This document shows, piece after piece, positions 1 through 7,900 of a stretch of DNA of 34,169 nucleotides. Positions within the stretch are counted from its first letter, which is position 1, and every line of letters begins with the position of its first letter. The position numbers were made by a program, and so were the translations under genes. Origin of the DNA: Caballeronia pedi (lineage in GTDB: Bacteria > Pseudomonadota > Gammaproteobacteria > Burkholderiales > Burkholderiaceae); the NCBI RefSeq assembly GCF_001544915.2, contig NZ_FCOE02000061.1, positions 1 to 34,169 of the forward strand, read 5' to 3'. The notes under the pieces were generated by a model. That model had not been told where the DNA came from and ran no database searches. It saw nothing but the letters and a program-made list of their open reading frames with translations.

Positions 1-81
1 GAAATCGATGATGGTTTCGTGCTGACTTGCCAGTGTCATCCGGTGAGCGAGCGTGTGGTCGTGAGTTTCGACGAGCGATAG
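1..81 (+). CDS. paaE: PaaE, C-terminal end (partial; ring-1,2-phenylacetyl-CoA epoxidase reductase subunit)
   Basis: The first 26 codons are in frame and end in TAG at 79-81. The peptide contains GFVLTCQCHP and ends VVVSFDER. The VLTCQ motif carries the last cluster cysteine of a plant-type [2Fe-2S] ferredoxin domain, which lies at the C-terminus of PaaE. PaaE passes electrons from NADPH to the di-iron PaaA subunit, which epoxidises phenylacetyl-CoA in the cytoplasm. The next genes (DUF1835, then a PaaR-like TetR) match the order I recall downstream of paaABCDE in Burkholderia cenocepacia, which strengthens the call. Only the tail is visible, so another ferredoxin-reductase fusion cannot be excluded from this fragment alone. 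Confidence 0.72.
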   Translation, partial: EIDDGFVLTCQCHPVSERVVVSFDER

Positions 82-115
82 ATCACAGCCGGGCGTCATT
101 CGATTCGCGTAAACT

Positions 116-142
116 AGGACCGCCCACCCAAGCGGTCCTTTT
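116..142 (+). terminator. Terminator downstream of paaE
   Basis: An 8-bp perfect stem (AGGACCGC with GCGGTCCT) and an 8-nt loop are followed by a short T run. It starts 35 nt after the paaE stop and ends just before the next gene's start at 165. It should reduce read-through from the paa operon into the DUF1835-paaR pair. The U tract is short, so termination may be partial. Confidence 0.65.
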
Positions 143-164
143 CGTCTTCCGGCATCCGACAACG

Positions 165-965
165 ATGAACACGACTCACGTCACGAATGGCGATTACGCG
201 GCCCAGGCCCTCACGGAAGCATTGCGGCGCGCGGAACGCGACGAGCCCGTCATCGCGCTGCGCGACGATCTTGCCGTCGGCCCGCTCAGGGAGATCGACG
301 AATCCCCGCTCGCGCGCGCCGCGTTCTGGCGTCAGGTGCTGAACAGCGCGATCGATTTCGAGGACGAACTCGACGAGCAGCAAGCCCTCTTCGGCCGCCT
401 CGCGCGCAGCGACGCGCAGATCGTCGTGTGGCACGGTCAGAGCGCGGCGGACCAGCTCACGCTGCGGCGCGTCGCTTTTCATTTGCGCAACGCGCCCCAG
501 CGCCTGAACGAAGCGAAGCTCAATCACGACGATCTGAGCATCGCGACCGATGACGGCGCACCCGGACGCGTCGGCCGCGACGATCGCGCGACGGCCGTCG
601 GCATGTTCTCGCCGAAGCAGTTGCTCGCGAAACTGCCGACCGCCGCGCCGATTTCCGTCCTGCGCATCAGCCGGCTCGCGCTCGAATGGCAGGAAGCGAA
701 GTACGCGAATGCCGAGACGCGCCGCCTGCGCGACAACATGCTCGTTTCCAGCACATGGGCCGATGTCGACGAAGCGTTGCTCGATCTCGCCGGCCCGGAA
801 TGGCAACCGGCGCGTCAGATCGCCGGCGCCGCGATGGGCCGACGCTTCGATTTCATGCTCTCCGATTCCATCGCCTTCTGGCGCTGCCGCGAACTCGTCA
901 CGGCGGGACGGCTTAAAATCCGCGGCACGCCGTCCGAAATCAGTCTGGCCGAGTTGCGCCGCTGA
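165..965 (+). CDS. DUF1835 domain protein (DUF1835 + DUF3658 type)
   Basis: This 266-residue cytoplasmic protein begins MNTTHVTNGDYAAQAL and continues VIALRDDLAVGPL. That matches the DUF1835 pattern of an N-terminal (V/H)NGD followed by a DxLxxGPL segment. The C-terminal half (about 165-266) fits the DUF3658 region usually fused to it. No enzymatic function is established for the family. The ATG at 165 is preferred over an in-frame upstream start at 27, because the upstream segment would overlap paaE and the terminator. It lies 34 nt before paaR, so the two are probably cotranscribed. Its constant place beside the phenylacetate operon suggests, but does not show, a link to that pathway. Confidence 0.85.
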   Translation: MNTTHVTNGDYAAQALTEALRRAERDEPVIALRDDLAVGPLREIDESPLARAAFWRQVLNSAIDFEDELDEQQALFGRLARSDAQIVVWHGQSAADQLTLRRVAFHLRNAPQRLNEAKLNHDDLSIATDDGAPGRVGRDDRATAVGMFSPKQLLAKLPTAAPISVLRISRLALEWQEAKYANAETRRLRDNMLVSSTWADVDEALLDLAGPEWQPARQIAGAAMGRRFDFMLSDSIAFWRCRELVTAGRLKIRGTPSEISLAELRR

Positions 966-999
966 AAACCATATTTATAAGAACGCACACTTCGAACAC

Positions 1000-1602
1000 A
1001 TGGCCCGTACCAAAGCGCCCGACCACGAGACGCAACGCGAACAGATCCTCGAACTCGCCGCCGCGAAATTCGCGCAGACGAGCTATCCCAGCACCTCGAT
1101 GGCCGACCTCGCCGCCGCGAGCGGCACGTCGAAGGCCCGTCTCTATCACTATTACGCGAGCAAGGAAGCGATCCTCTTCGATCTGCTCGACCGCTACACC
1201 AAGCGGCTCATGCTGATCATCGCGGAAGTGGAAGGTTCGAGCCAGCGGCGCGGACTGGGTGAGCGCGAGGCGTTCGCCGATCTCGTGCGCGCGTTTCTCG
1301 CCGAATACGAGACGTCGCACAGCCGGCACGTCGCGCTGCTCAATGATGTGAAGTATCTGGAAGACGCGCAGCGGGAGATTGTTCTGGACCGTCAGCGCGA
1401 CATCGTGGCTGCGTTCGCGCGTCAGCTCGCGCGGGCTTATCCGAAGCGCGCGACCAAGGACAATCAGACCGCGCTCACGATGATGGTCTTCGGCATGATC
1501 AACTGGACGTTCACGTGGCTCAAGCCGGGCGGCAAGCTTGGTTATGGCGAATTCGCCGAGCAGGTCGTCGACATGATCGAGAACGGCCTGAACGGCGATT
1601 GA
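1000..1602 (+). CDS. paaR: TetR-family regulator, probable PaaR repressor of phenylacetate genes
   Basis: This is a 200-residue TetR protein. The N-terminal helix-turn-helix spans about residues 15-60: ILELAAAKFAQTSYPSTSM, then DLAAASGTSKARLYHYYASKE with the recognition helix and the YYxSKE signature. The rest is an all-helical ligand-binding domain. In B. cenocepacia a TetR protein encoded just downstream of paaABCDE represses the pathway and is released by phenylacetyl-CoA. The same position here is the main reason for the name. The ATG at 1000 was chosen because the domain begins there; a longer in-frame ORF from 550 runs antisense-like through the DUF1835 gene and is not real. Family confidence is high, specificity moderate. 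Confidence 0.82.
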   Translation: MARTKAPDHETQREQILELAAAKFAQTSYPSTSMADLAAASGTSKARLYHYYASKEAILFDLLDRYTKRLMLIIAEVEGSSQRRGLGEREAFADLVRAFLAEYETSHSRHVALLNDVKYLEDAQREIVLDRQRDIVAAFARQLARAYPKRATKDNQTALTMMVFGMINWTFTWLKPGGKLGYGEFAEQVVDMIENGLNGD

Positions 1603-1768
1603 CGCGATGTTGCAGCACAACAAACCGACTGGCCGGTAAAACGTTGCGTTTACACAATGTTCTTAAGTGATTGATTTTTATACGTTCTAATCGATTTCAG
1701 TAGCCGTTTAGAACGTCTCTCCTAGTGCGTTTTAAGGGTTTTCCCGTATCCGTTTCTCTGGAATCAGC

Positions 1769-1799
1769 TAAAATTCGTTTTGCTTTGCAGCATGCTGCA
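1769..1799 (+). promoter_or_regulatory. Putative -10 box and 14-bp palindrome before the GNAT gene
   Basis: A TAAAAT hexamer (1769-1774) is followed, 11 nt later, by a perfect 14-bp palindrome TGCAGCATGCTGCA at 1786-1799. The palindrome lies between the expected transcription start and the ribosome binding site GAGGAGGA (1808-1815). It could be a repressor site or a small hairpin in the 5' leader. No good -35 box is visible at 17 bp spacing. Confidence 0.4.
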
Positions 1800-1821
1800 T
1801 GACGAATGAGGAGGAACAACC

Positions 1822-2487
1822 GTGGAACTGACCATCAACCGCCCTGCCGAGCAGATCGTCGCGCACGATCAGCCCATCAAGAACGCGCGCATGCCGGTTC
1901 TCGTCCGCGAATTGTCCTCGGCCGATCGCGAGCGTCTGCTCACGCACTTTCTTGCACTCGACGAAGACGACCGCCTCTTGCGCTTCGGCCAGGTCGTGCC
2001 GGATCACGTGATCGAGAATTACGTCCACAACATCAACTTTTCGAACGACAAGGTGTTCGGCGTGTTCGGCAGTTCGCTGGAACTGATCGGCGTCGGCCAC
2101 TTGGCTTATCTGCCCGCTGAAGGCGACAAACGCACCGCCGAGTTCGGCGTGTCCGTGCTCGAGAGCGCGCGCGGCCGCGGCATCGGCACGAAGCTGTTCG
2201 AGCGTGCTTCAATGAGCAGCCGCAACACGCACGTGTCGGTGCTCTATATGCACTGCCTGTCGCGCAATTCGACGATGATGCACATCGCGAAGAAATCGGG
2301 CATGAAGATCGAATACGCGTACGGCGAGGCGGACGCTTATCTGTCGCTCACGCCGGCCGACCAGAGCAGCTTCATGACCGAAATGCTTCAGGAGCAAGCC
2401 GCGCTGTTCGACTACGCCATCAAGCGTCAGGCGCACCGCGCGTCGCAAGTTTTCCAGGCACTCATGCCGACTGCGGACGCAGCGTAA
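1822..2487 (+). CDS. GNAT-family N-acetyltransferase
   Basis: This 221-residue protein has a GNAT fold at about residues 25-175. The acetyl-CoA pyrophosphate loop is RGRGIG at 117-122, after the beta-4 strand AEFGVSV and before helix TKLFERA. A C-terminal helical tail (about 185-221) extends past the usual domain. Start is GTG at 1822, chosen for the strong GAGGAGGA ribosome binding site 7 nt upstream. The acceptor substrate cannot be read from sequence. It lies between paaR and the Lrp/hpd pair, but its promoter-like region and palindrome suggest separate control. Its 3' end converges on the Lrp gene. Confidence 0.88.
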   Translation: MELTINRPAEQIVAHDQPIKNARMPVLVRELSSADRERLLTHFLALDEDDRLLRFGQVVPDHVIENYVHNINFSNDKVFGVFGSSLELIGVGHLAYLPAEGDKRTAEFGVSVLESARGRGIGTKLFERASMSSRNTHVSVLYMHCLSRNSTMMHIAKKSGMKIEYAYGEADAYLSLTPADQSSFMTEMLQEQAALFDYAIKRQAHRASQVFQALMPTADAA

Positions 2488-2535
2488 CTTTCTTCGAGAA
2501 CAGCGCGGGGTTTGCGCTGCGAGCGGGACCAACAA

Positions 2536-2553
2536 GGGCGGCTTGGACCGCCC
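2536..2553. terminator. Weak hairpin between convergent GNAT and Lrp genes
   Basis: A 6-bp GC stem (GGGCGG with CCGCCC) around a 6-nt loop lies in the 75-bp gap between two converging genes. There is no strong T run on either side. A shared terminator is plausible but weakly supported. Confidence 0.35.
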
Positions 2554-2562
2554 CTCGTCGTT

Positions 2563-3066
2563 TCAGCGCAGCGGCAGAACCGTCGTCTCCTTAATGCGCT
2601 CGAGCGAAAAGCTGGAGCGCACGTCGATCACAGATGGATGATGCAGCAGTTGATCCTGCACGAAGCGCGAAAAGTCATCCATGTCGCGCACCTGCACGCG
2701 CAGCAGGAAATCCATTTCGCCGGTCATCGCATCGCAGGCGACGACTTCCGGCCACGAACGCACCGCTTCGCGAAACAGATCACCGTGTGTCGGCGCTTTC
2801 GGCGTGCCGGCCGCGGCCTGCATCCCGCCGCGTTTCTCAAGACGCACGTTGATGTACGCGAGCAGGCCGAGCCCGAGCTTCTTCGCATCGAGCAACGCGA
2901 CATAGCCACGAATCACGCCGATGTCTTCCAGCCGCCGGATACGCCGCAGACACGGACTCGGCGACAGATTCACGCGCTCCGCAATCTCCTGGTTCGACAA
3001 TCGCCCATTCTCCTGAAGGATGGCGAGAATTCTGCGATCTATCGTGTCCAAATCGGGTTCGGCCAT
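2563..3066 (-). CDS. Lrp/AsnC-family transcriptional regulator, likely controls hpd
   Basis: This 167-residue protein has the Lrp/AsnC layout. The N-terminal winged HTH (about 5-60) contains DLDTIDRRILAILQENGR, SNQEIAERVNLSPSPCLRRI and RRLEDIGVIRGY. A C-terminal RAM ligand-binding domain follows (about 68-160, with the EVVACDAMTGEMDFLLRV core). It is divergent from hpd with 145 bp between, the arrangement in which Lrp-type HpdR-like proteins activate hpd in response to tyrosine or 4-hydroxyphenylpyruvate in other proteobacteria. A role in aromatic amino acid response is therefore inferred. It would act as a dimer or octamer on the intergenic DNA. Confidence 0.9.
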   Translation of the reverse strand: MAEPDLDTIDRRILAILQENGRLSNQEIAERVNLSPSPCLRRIRRLEDIGVIRGYVALLDAKKLGLGLLAYINVRLEKRGGMQAAAGTPKAPTHGDLFREAVRSWPEVVACDAMTGEMDFLLRVQVRDMDDFSRFVQDQLLHHPSVIDVRSSFSLERIKETTVLPLR

Positions 3067-3098
3067 TTTCTAGCTCCATCTGACGCGTTGCTGGCAGT

Positions 3099-3126
3099 AT
3101 CGTGCTCATTATCATGAACTCACGAT
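3099..3126. promoter_or_regulatory. Candidate Lrp-type operator in the lrp-hpd intergenic region
   Basis: Between the divergent genes, ATCGTG (3099-3104) and CACGAT (3121-3126) form an inverted repeat with a 16-nt AT-richer centre that contains TCATTATCATGA. The size suits a dimeric regulator contacting two successive major grooves. A TAAACT element near 3160 could be the hpd -10 box, but no convincing -35 is seen, which would suit an activated promoter. The assignment rests on position and symmetry only. Confidence 0.35.
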
Positions 3127-3211
3127 TTGTTTCGCAAGTTTTTGCCAGCGCCGGCTGACTAAACTGTCTCCACGTCGCGCACATCGCGCGCATCCAAATC
3201 AGGAGACATGC

Positions 3212-4315
3212 ATGACCGCAACGACCTGGGAGAATCCCGTCGGCACAGACGGCTTCGAGTTCATCGAATACACCGCGCCCGATCCCGTCGCGCTCGGCAA
3301 GCTGTTCGAGCAAATGGGCTTCACCGCGATCGCGAAGCACCGTCACAAGGACGTGACGCTGTATCGCCAGGGCGAAATCAACTTCATCGTCAATGCCGAG
3401 CCGGATTCGTTCGCGCAACGCTTCGCGCGTTTGCACGGGCCGTCGATCTGCGCAATCGCCTTCCGCGTAGCCGACGCCGCCCAGGCGTACAAGCGCGCGC
3501 TCGACCTCGGCGCATGGGGCTTCGACAACAAGACCGGCCCGATGGAGCTGAACATTCCGGCGATCAAGGGCATCGGCGACTCGCTGATTTACTTCGTCGA
3601 TCGCTGGCGCGGCAAGAATGGCGCGCAGCCGGGCAGCATCGGCGATATCAGCATCTACGACGTCGATTTCGAGCCGATTCCCGGCGCGGAGCAGAATCCG
3701 GTCGGCCACGGGCTCACGTATATCGATCACCTGACGCACAACGTGCATCGCGGCCGCATGGTCGAGTGGGCGGAGTTCTACGAGCGGCTCTTCAACTTCC
3801 GCGAAGTCCGTTACTTCGATATCGAAGGCAAGGTGACGGCGGTGAAGTCGAAGGCGATGACTTCGCCGTGCGGCAAGATCCGCATTCCGATCAACGAGGA
3901 AGGCTCGGAAACCGCGGGACAGATTCAGGAATATCTCGACGCGTATCACGGCGAAGGCATTCAGCACATCGCGCTCGGCGCGGGCGATATCTACAGCACG
4001 GTCGACGGCCTGCGCAGCGCAAAGATCGCGCTGCTCGACACCATCGATACGTATTACGAACTCGTGGATCGCCGCGTGCCGGGTCACGTCGAATCGGTCG
4101 CGGAGTTGAAGAAGCGCAAGATTCTGATCGATGGCACCAAGGACGAAATCCTGCTGCAGATCTTCACGGAGAACCAGATCGGGCCGATCTTCTTCGAGAT
4201 CATTCAGCGCAAGGGCAATCAGGGCTTCGGTGAAGGCAACTTCAAGGCGCTGTTCGAATCGATCGAACTGGATCAGATGCGCCGCGGCGTGTTGAAGGAC
4301 ACCACCGCAAGCTGA
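3212..4315 (+). CDS. hpd: 4-hydroxyphenylpyruvate dioxygenase
   Basis: This 367-residue enzyme is the normal length for bacterial HPPD. It converts 4-hydroxyphenylpyruvate and O2 to homogentisate and CO2 in tyrosine catabolism, in the cytoplasm. It has two vicinal-oxygen-chelate (glyoxalase-like) halves. The non-haem Fe(II) triad is visible as H173 (TYIDHLTHNV), H252 (GIQHIAL) and E329 (PIFFEIIQR). The C-terminal active-site lid GNQGFGEGNFKALFESIE is intact. The ATG at 3212 follows AGGAGAC. No homogentisate dioxygenase or fumarylacetoacetase is adjacent, so the lower pathway must be encoded elsewhere. A strong hairpin terminator follows. Confidence 0.97.
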   Translation: MTATTWENPVGTDGFEFIEYTAPDPVALGKLFEQMGFTAIAKHRHKDVTLYRQGEINFIVNAEPDSFAQRFARLHGPSICAIAFRVADAAQAYKRALDLGAWGFDNKTGPMELNIPAIKGIGDSLIYFVDRWRGKNGAQPGSIGDISIYDVDFEPIPGAEQNPVGHGLTYIDHLTHNVHRGRMVEWAEFYERLFNFREVRYFDIEGKVTAVKSKAMTSPCGKIRIPINEEGSETAGQIQEYLDAYHGEGIQHIALGAGDIYSTVDGLRSAKIALLDTIDTYYELVDRRVPGHVESVAELKKRKILIDGTKDEILLQIFTENQIGPIFFEIIQRKGNQGFGEGNFKALFESIELDQMRRGVLKDTTAS

Positions 4316-4338
4316 TCCGCGACAGAAACGCGGGCGTT

Positions 4339-4380
4339 AAAAAAGGGACATGGACCGCGAAGGTCCATGTCCCTTTGTGC
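4339..4380. terminator. Bidirectional terminator between hpd and the small secreted gene
   Basis: A 15-bp perfect stem (4342-4356 with 4362-4376) has a 5-nt loop GCGAA. Six A residues at 4339-4344 give a U run for the minus-strand gene; the plus-strand side ends in a short T run. It separates hpd (plus) from the convergent small gene at 4423-4632 (minus). Confidence 0.9.
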
Positions 4381-4422
4381 ATTCTGACGGTCCGGCGTGT
4401 AAATCCGAACCGCGTGAGCGGG

Positions 4423-4632
4423 TCAGCCCGCCGTCTCGTCGTCGCTGCTTTCCGATTCGCGGCGCTTCTGGGCGCCAGCCTGGACCGAATGAACGCGCAC
4501 CTGCGCGACCTGTGCAACCGACGACGCCCCGAACGGCGACGCGTTATTCGCCCGAGCGCCGCCTACCGGCGCGCTGATGGCGAAAAAAGCCGCCGAAACC
4601 ATCAAGAAACTCTGGATGTGGCGTTGTTTCAT
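4423..4632 (-). CDS. Small secreted protein of unknown function
   Basis: This 69-residue protein has a clear signal peptide: basic MKQRH, hydrophobic FLMVSAAFFAISAPV, and a likely cut after GGARA near residue 27. The mature part is about 42 residues, ends in the acidic SESSDDETAG tail, and has no cysteine. The ribosome binding site GAAGGAGAT at 4640-4648 lies 7 nt before the ATG, which supports a real gene despite its size. I do not recognise the family. It is convergent with hpd and shares its terminator. Confidence 0.7.
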   Translation of the reverse strand: MKQRHIQSFLMVSAAFFAISAPVGGARANNASPFGASSVAQVAQVRVHSVQAGAQKRRESESSDDETAG

Positions 4633-4968
4633 CGTTATCTCCTTCTAAACAACTCGCTTCCGGAAGCCAAACGTGCGCAAAAAGACGGCAAGGGATTTCC
4701 GGAAGCGCCATGTTAGACAGGGATGAGCCTCAGGGTTCCGCGAATCGGTCGGATTTACACGCTGTAACAAAACCCTCTTCGAGGCGGTCAAATCGTTAAG
4801 GATTTGATGCAAAACGCGCTTAAGTGAGGAATTTTTAACGGGTTTGTACCAGTGCCTGAAAGACCGGCGCTTCGGGCAAACTGAGAATCCCGGCCCGAAC
4901 GTTCACAAGACGCAACGGCCTGAAAAATGCTTTGGCGATCCCAAACCCCGGGTGGAGGAGTACACATA
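4633..4968. other. 336-bp divergent intergenic region with repeated TTCCGGAA palindromes
   Basis: This region should hold promoters for the small secreted gene (minus) and the large oxidoreductase (plus). GCTTCCGGAAGC at 4656-4667 is a perfect 12-bp palindrome, and TTCCGGAAGC recurs at 4697-4706. Both lie in or near the 5' leader of the minus gene. AT-rich stretches occur at 4790-4850. I could not fix a -35/-10 pair and see no ORF that looks real. Confidence 0.5.
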
Positions 4969-7900
4969 ATGAACGCCCCGCTAGACGCAGAACAAAGAGC
5001 TTCTCTAGAAGCCGCACTGAAGTCCGTCACGCTCGACGACAAATACACGCTCGAACGCGGCCGCGCCTATATGAGCGGCATCCAGGCGCTGGTGCGCCTG
5101 CCGATGCTCCAGCAGGAACGCGACAAGGCCGCCGGTCTCGACACCGCCGGTTTCATCTCCGGCTATCGCGGTTCTCCTCTCGGCGGTCTCGACCAGTCTC
5201 TGTGGAAGGCGAAGAAGCATCTCGCCGCGCATCAGGTCGTGTTCCAGCCGGGCGTGAACGAAGATCTCGCCGCCACCGCCGTGTGGGGCTCGCAGCAAGT
5301 CAATCTGTACCCGAGCGCGAAGCACGACGGCGTGTTCGCCATGTGGTACGGCAAAGGCCCGGGCGTCGACCGTTCCGGCGACGTCTTCAAGCACGGCAAT
5401 TCCGCCGGATCGGCCAAGCACGGCGGCGTTCTGGTGCTCGCCGGCGACGATCACGCCGCGAAATCATCGACGCTCGCGCATCAGTCGGAACACGTTTTCA
5501 AGGCGTGCGGCCTGCCGGTGCTGTTTCCGTCGAACGTGCAGGAATACCTCGATTTCGGCCTGCACGGCTGGGCGATGTCCCGCTACTCCGGCCTCTGGGT
5601 CGCGATGAAATGCGTAACCGATGTCGTGGAGTCGTCGGCGTCCGTCGATATCGATCCGCATCGCACGAAAATCGTGCTGCCGACCGATTTCGCGATGCCC
5701 GATGGCGGCCTGAACATCCGCTGGCCGGACCCGCCGCTCGTGCAGGAAGCGCGTCTGCTCGACTACAAGTGGTACGCCGCGCTCGCCTACGTGCGCGCGA
5801 ACAAGCTCGACCGCGTGGAAATCGATTCGCCGCACGCGCGCTTCGGCATCATGACCGGCGGCAAGGCGTATCTCGACGTGCGTCAGGCGCTGACCGATCT
5901 CGGCCTCGATGACGCGACGTGCTCGCAGATCGGCATCCGTCTCTACAAGGTCGGCTGCGTGTGGCCGCTCGAAGCGCAAGGCGCGCACGAGTTCGCGCGC
6001 GGACTCGAAGAAATTCTGGTGGTCGAGGAAAAGCGCCAGATTCTGGAATACGCGATCAAGGAAGAACTGTACAACTGGCCGGATGCGCAGCGGCCGCGCG
6101 TCTACGGCAAGTTCGACGAAAAAGACGGCGCGGGCGGCGAATGGTCCGTGCCGATGGGCAACTGGCTCCTGCCCGCGCACTACGAGCTGTCGCCCGCGAT
6201 CATCGCGAAGGCGATCGCCACGCGCCTCGAAAAGTTCGATCTGCCCGCGGACGTGCGCACGCGTATCGCCGCGCGGCTCGCCGTGATCGACGCGAAGGAA
6301 AAGTCGCTCGCGCGCCCGCGCGTCGAAGCGGAGCGCAAGCCGTGGTTCTGCTCGGGCTGTCCGCACAATACGTCGACGAACGTGCCGGAAGGCTCGCGCG
6401 CGATGGCGGGCATCGGCTGCCACTACATGACGGTCTGGATGGACCGCAACACCAGCACCTTCAGCCAGATGGGCGGCGAAGGCGTCGCGTGGGTCGGCCA
6501 GTCGCCGTTCTCGAACGACAAGCACGTGTTCGCCAATCTCGGCGACGGCACGTACTTTCACTCCGGGCTGCTCGCAATCCGCGCGGCGATCGCGGCGAAG
6601 GTGAACATCACCTACAAGATTCTCTATAACGATGCGGTCGCGATGACCGGCGGCCAGCCCGTCGACGGCGTGCTGACCGTGCCGCAGATCACGCATCAGC
6701 TTGCTGCGGAAGGCGCGGCCAGAATCGTCATCGTCACGGACGAGCCGGAGAAGTACACGGCGAGCGTCGGACTGGCGCCCGGCATCGACGTGCATCATCG
6801 TGACAAGCTCGACGAAATCCAGCGTCAACTGCGCGAAGTTACGGGCACGTCGATTCTGATCTACGACCAGACCTGCGCCACCGAAAAGCGCCGGCGTCGC
6901 AAGCGCGGCGCGTTTCCCGATCCGGCGAAGCGCGTCGTCATCAACCAGGCCGTGTGCGAAGGCTGCGGCGATTGCTCGGTGAAGTCGAATTGCCTGTCGG
7001 TGGAACCGCTCGAAACCGAGTACGGCACCAAGCGGCAGATCAACCAGTCGACGTGCAACAAGGACTACTCGTGCCTGAACGGTTTCTGCCCGAGCTTCGT
7101 GACGGTGGAAGGCGGGCAACTGAAGAAGCCGAAGGCGACGAGCGTCGGCGCGGATGCGATGCCCACCGTGCCCGCGCCGGAGCTTCCGGAGATCGCGCGG
7201 CCGTACGGTGTGCTGGTGACGGGCGTCGGCGGCACGGGCGTCGTGACGATCGGCGCGCTGCTCGGCATGGCGGCGCATCTGGAGCAGAAAGGCGTCACCG
7301 TGCTCGATGTCACCGGCCTCGCGCAAAAAGGCGGCGCCGTGATGAGCCACGTGCAAATCGCCAACCGCCCCGCCGATATCCACGCGACGCGCATCGCGAT
7401 GGGCGAGGCGGATCTCGTCATCGGCTGCGATGCGATCGTCACCGCGAGCAATGAATGCGGCTCGCGGATGCAGCCGGATCACACGCGCGTCGTCGTGAAC
7501 AGCGCGCAGACGCCGACCGCCGAGTTCATCAAAAACCCGAACTGGAGTTTTCCGGGCGCGAGCGCGGAGGCGGATATTCGCGCGGCGGCCGGCGAACATG
7601 TGGCGCTCGTCGATGCGAACCGCTTCGCCGTCGCGCTGATGGGCGATGCGATCTACACGAATCCGTTCGTGCTCGGGTTTGCGTGGCAGAAGGGTTGGGT
7701 GCCGTTGCTGCATGAATCCCTCGCGCGCGCGATCGAGTTGAACGGCGTGCAGGTCGAGAAGAATCTCGCGGCGTTCGAATGGGGCCGTCGCGCGGCGCAC
7801 GATCCCGAAGCGGTGCGCCGTCTCGCGGAGTCGCAGCGCGGCGGACAGGAAGCGGCGGGCAAGGTCATCGCGCTGCATACGCCGAAGGCTCTGGACGCGC

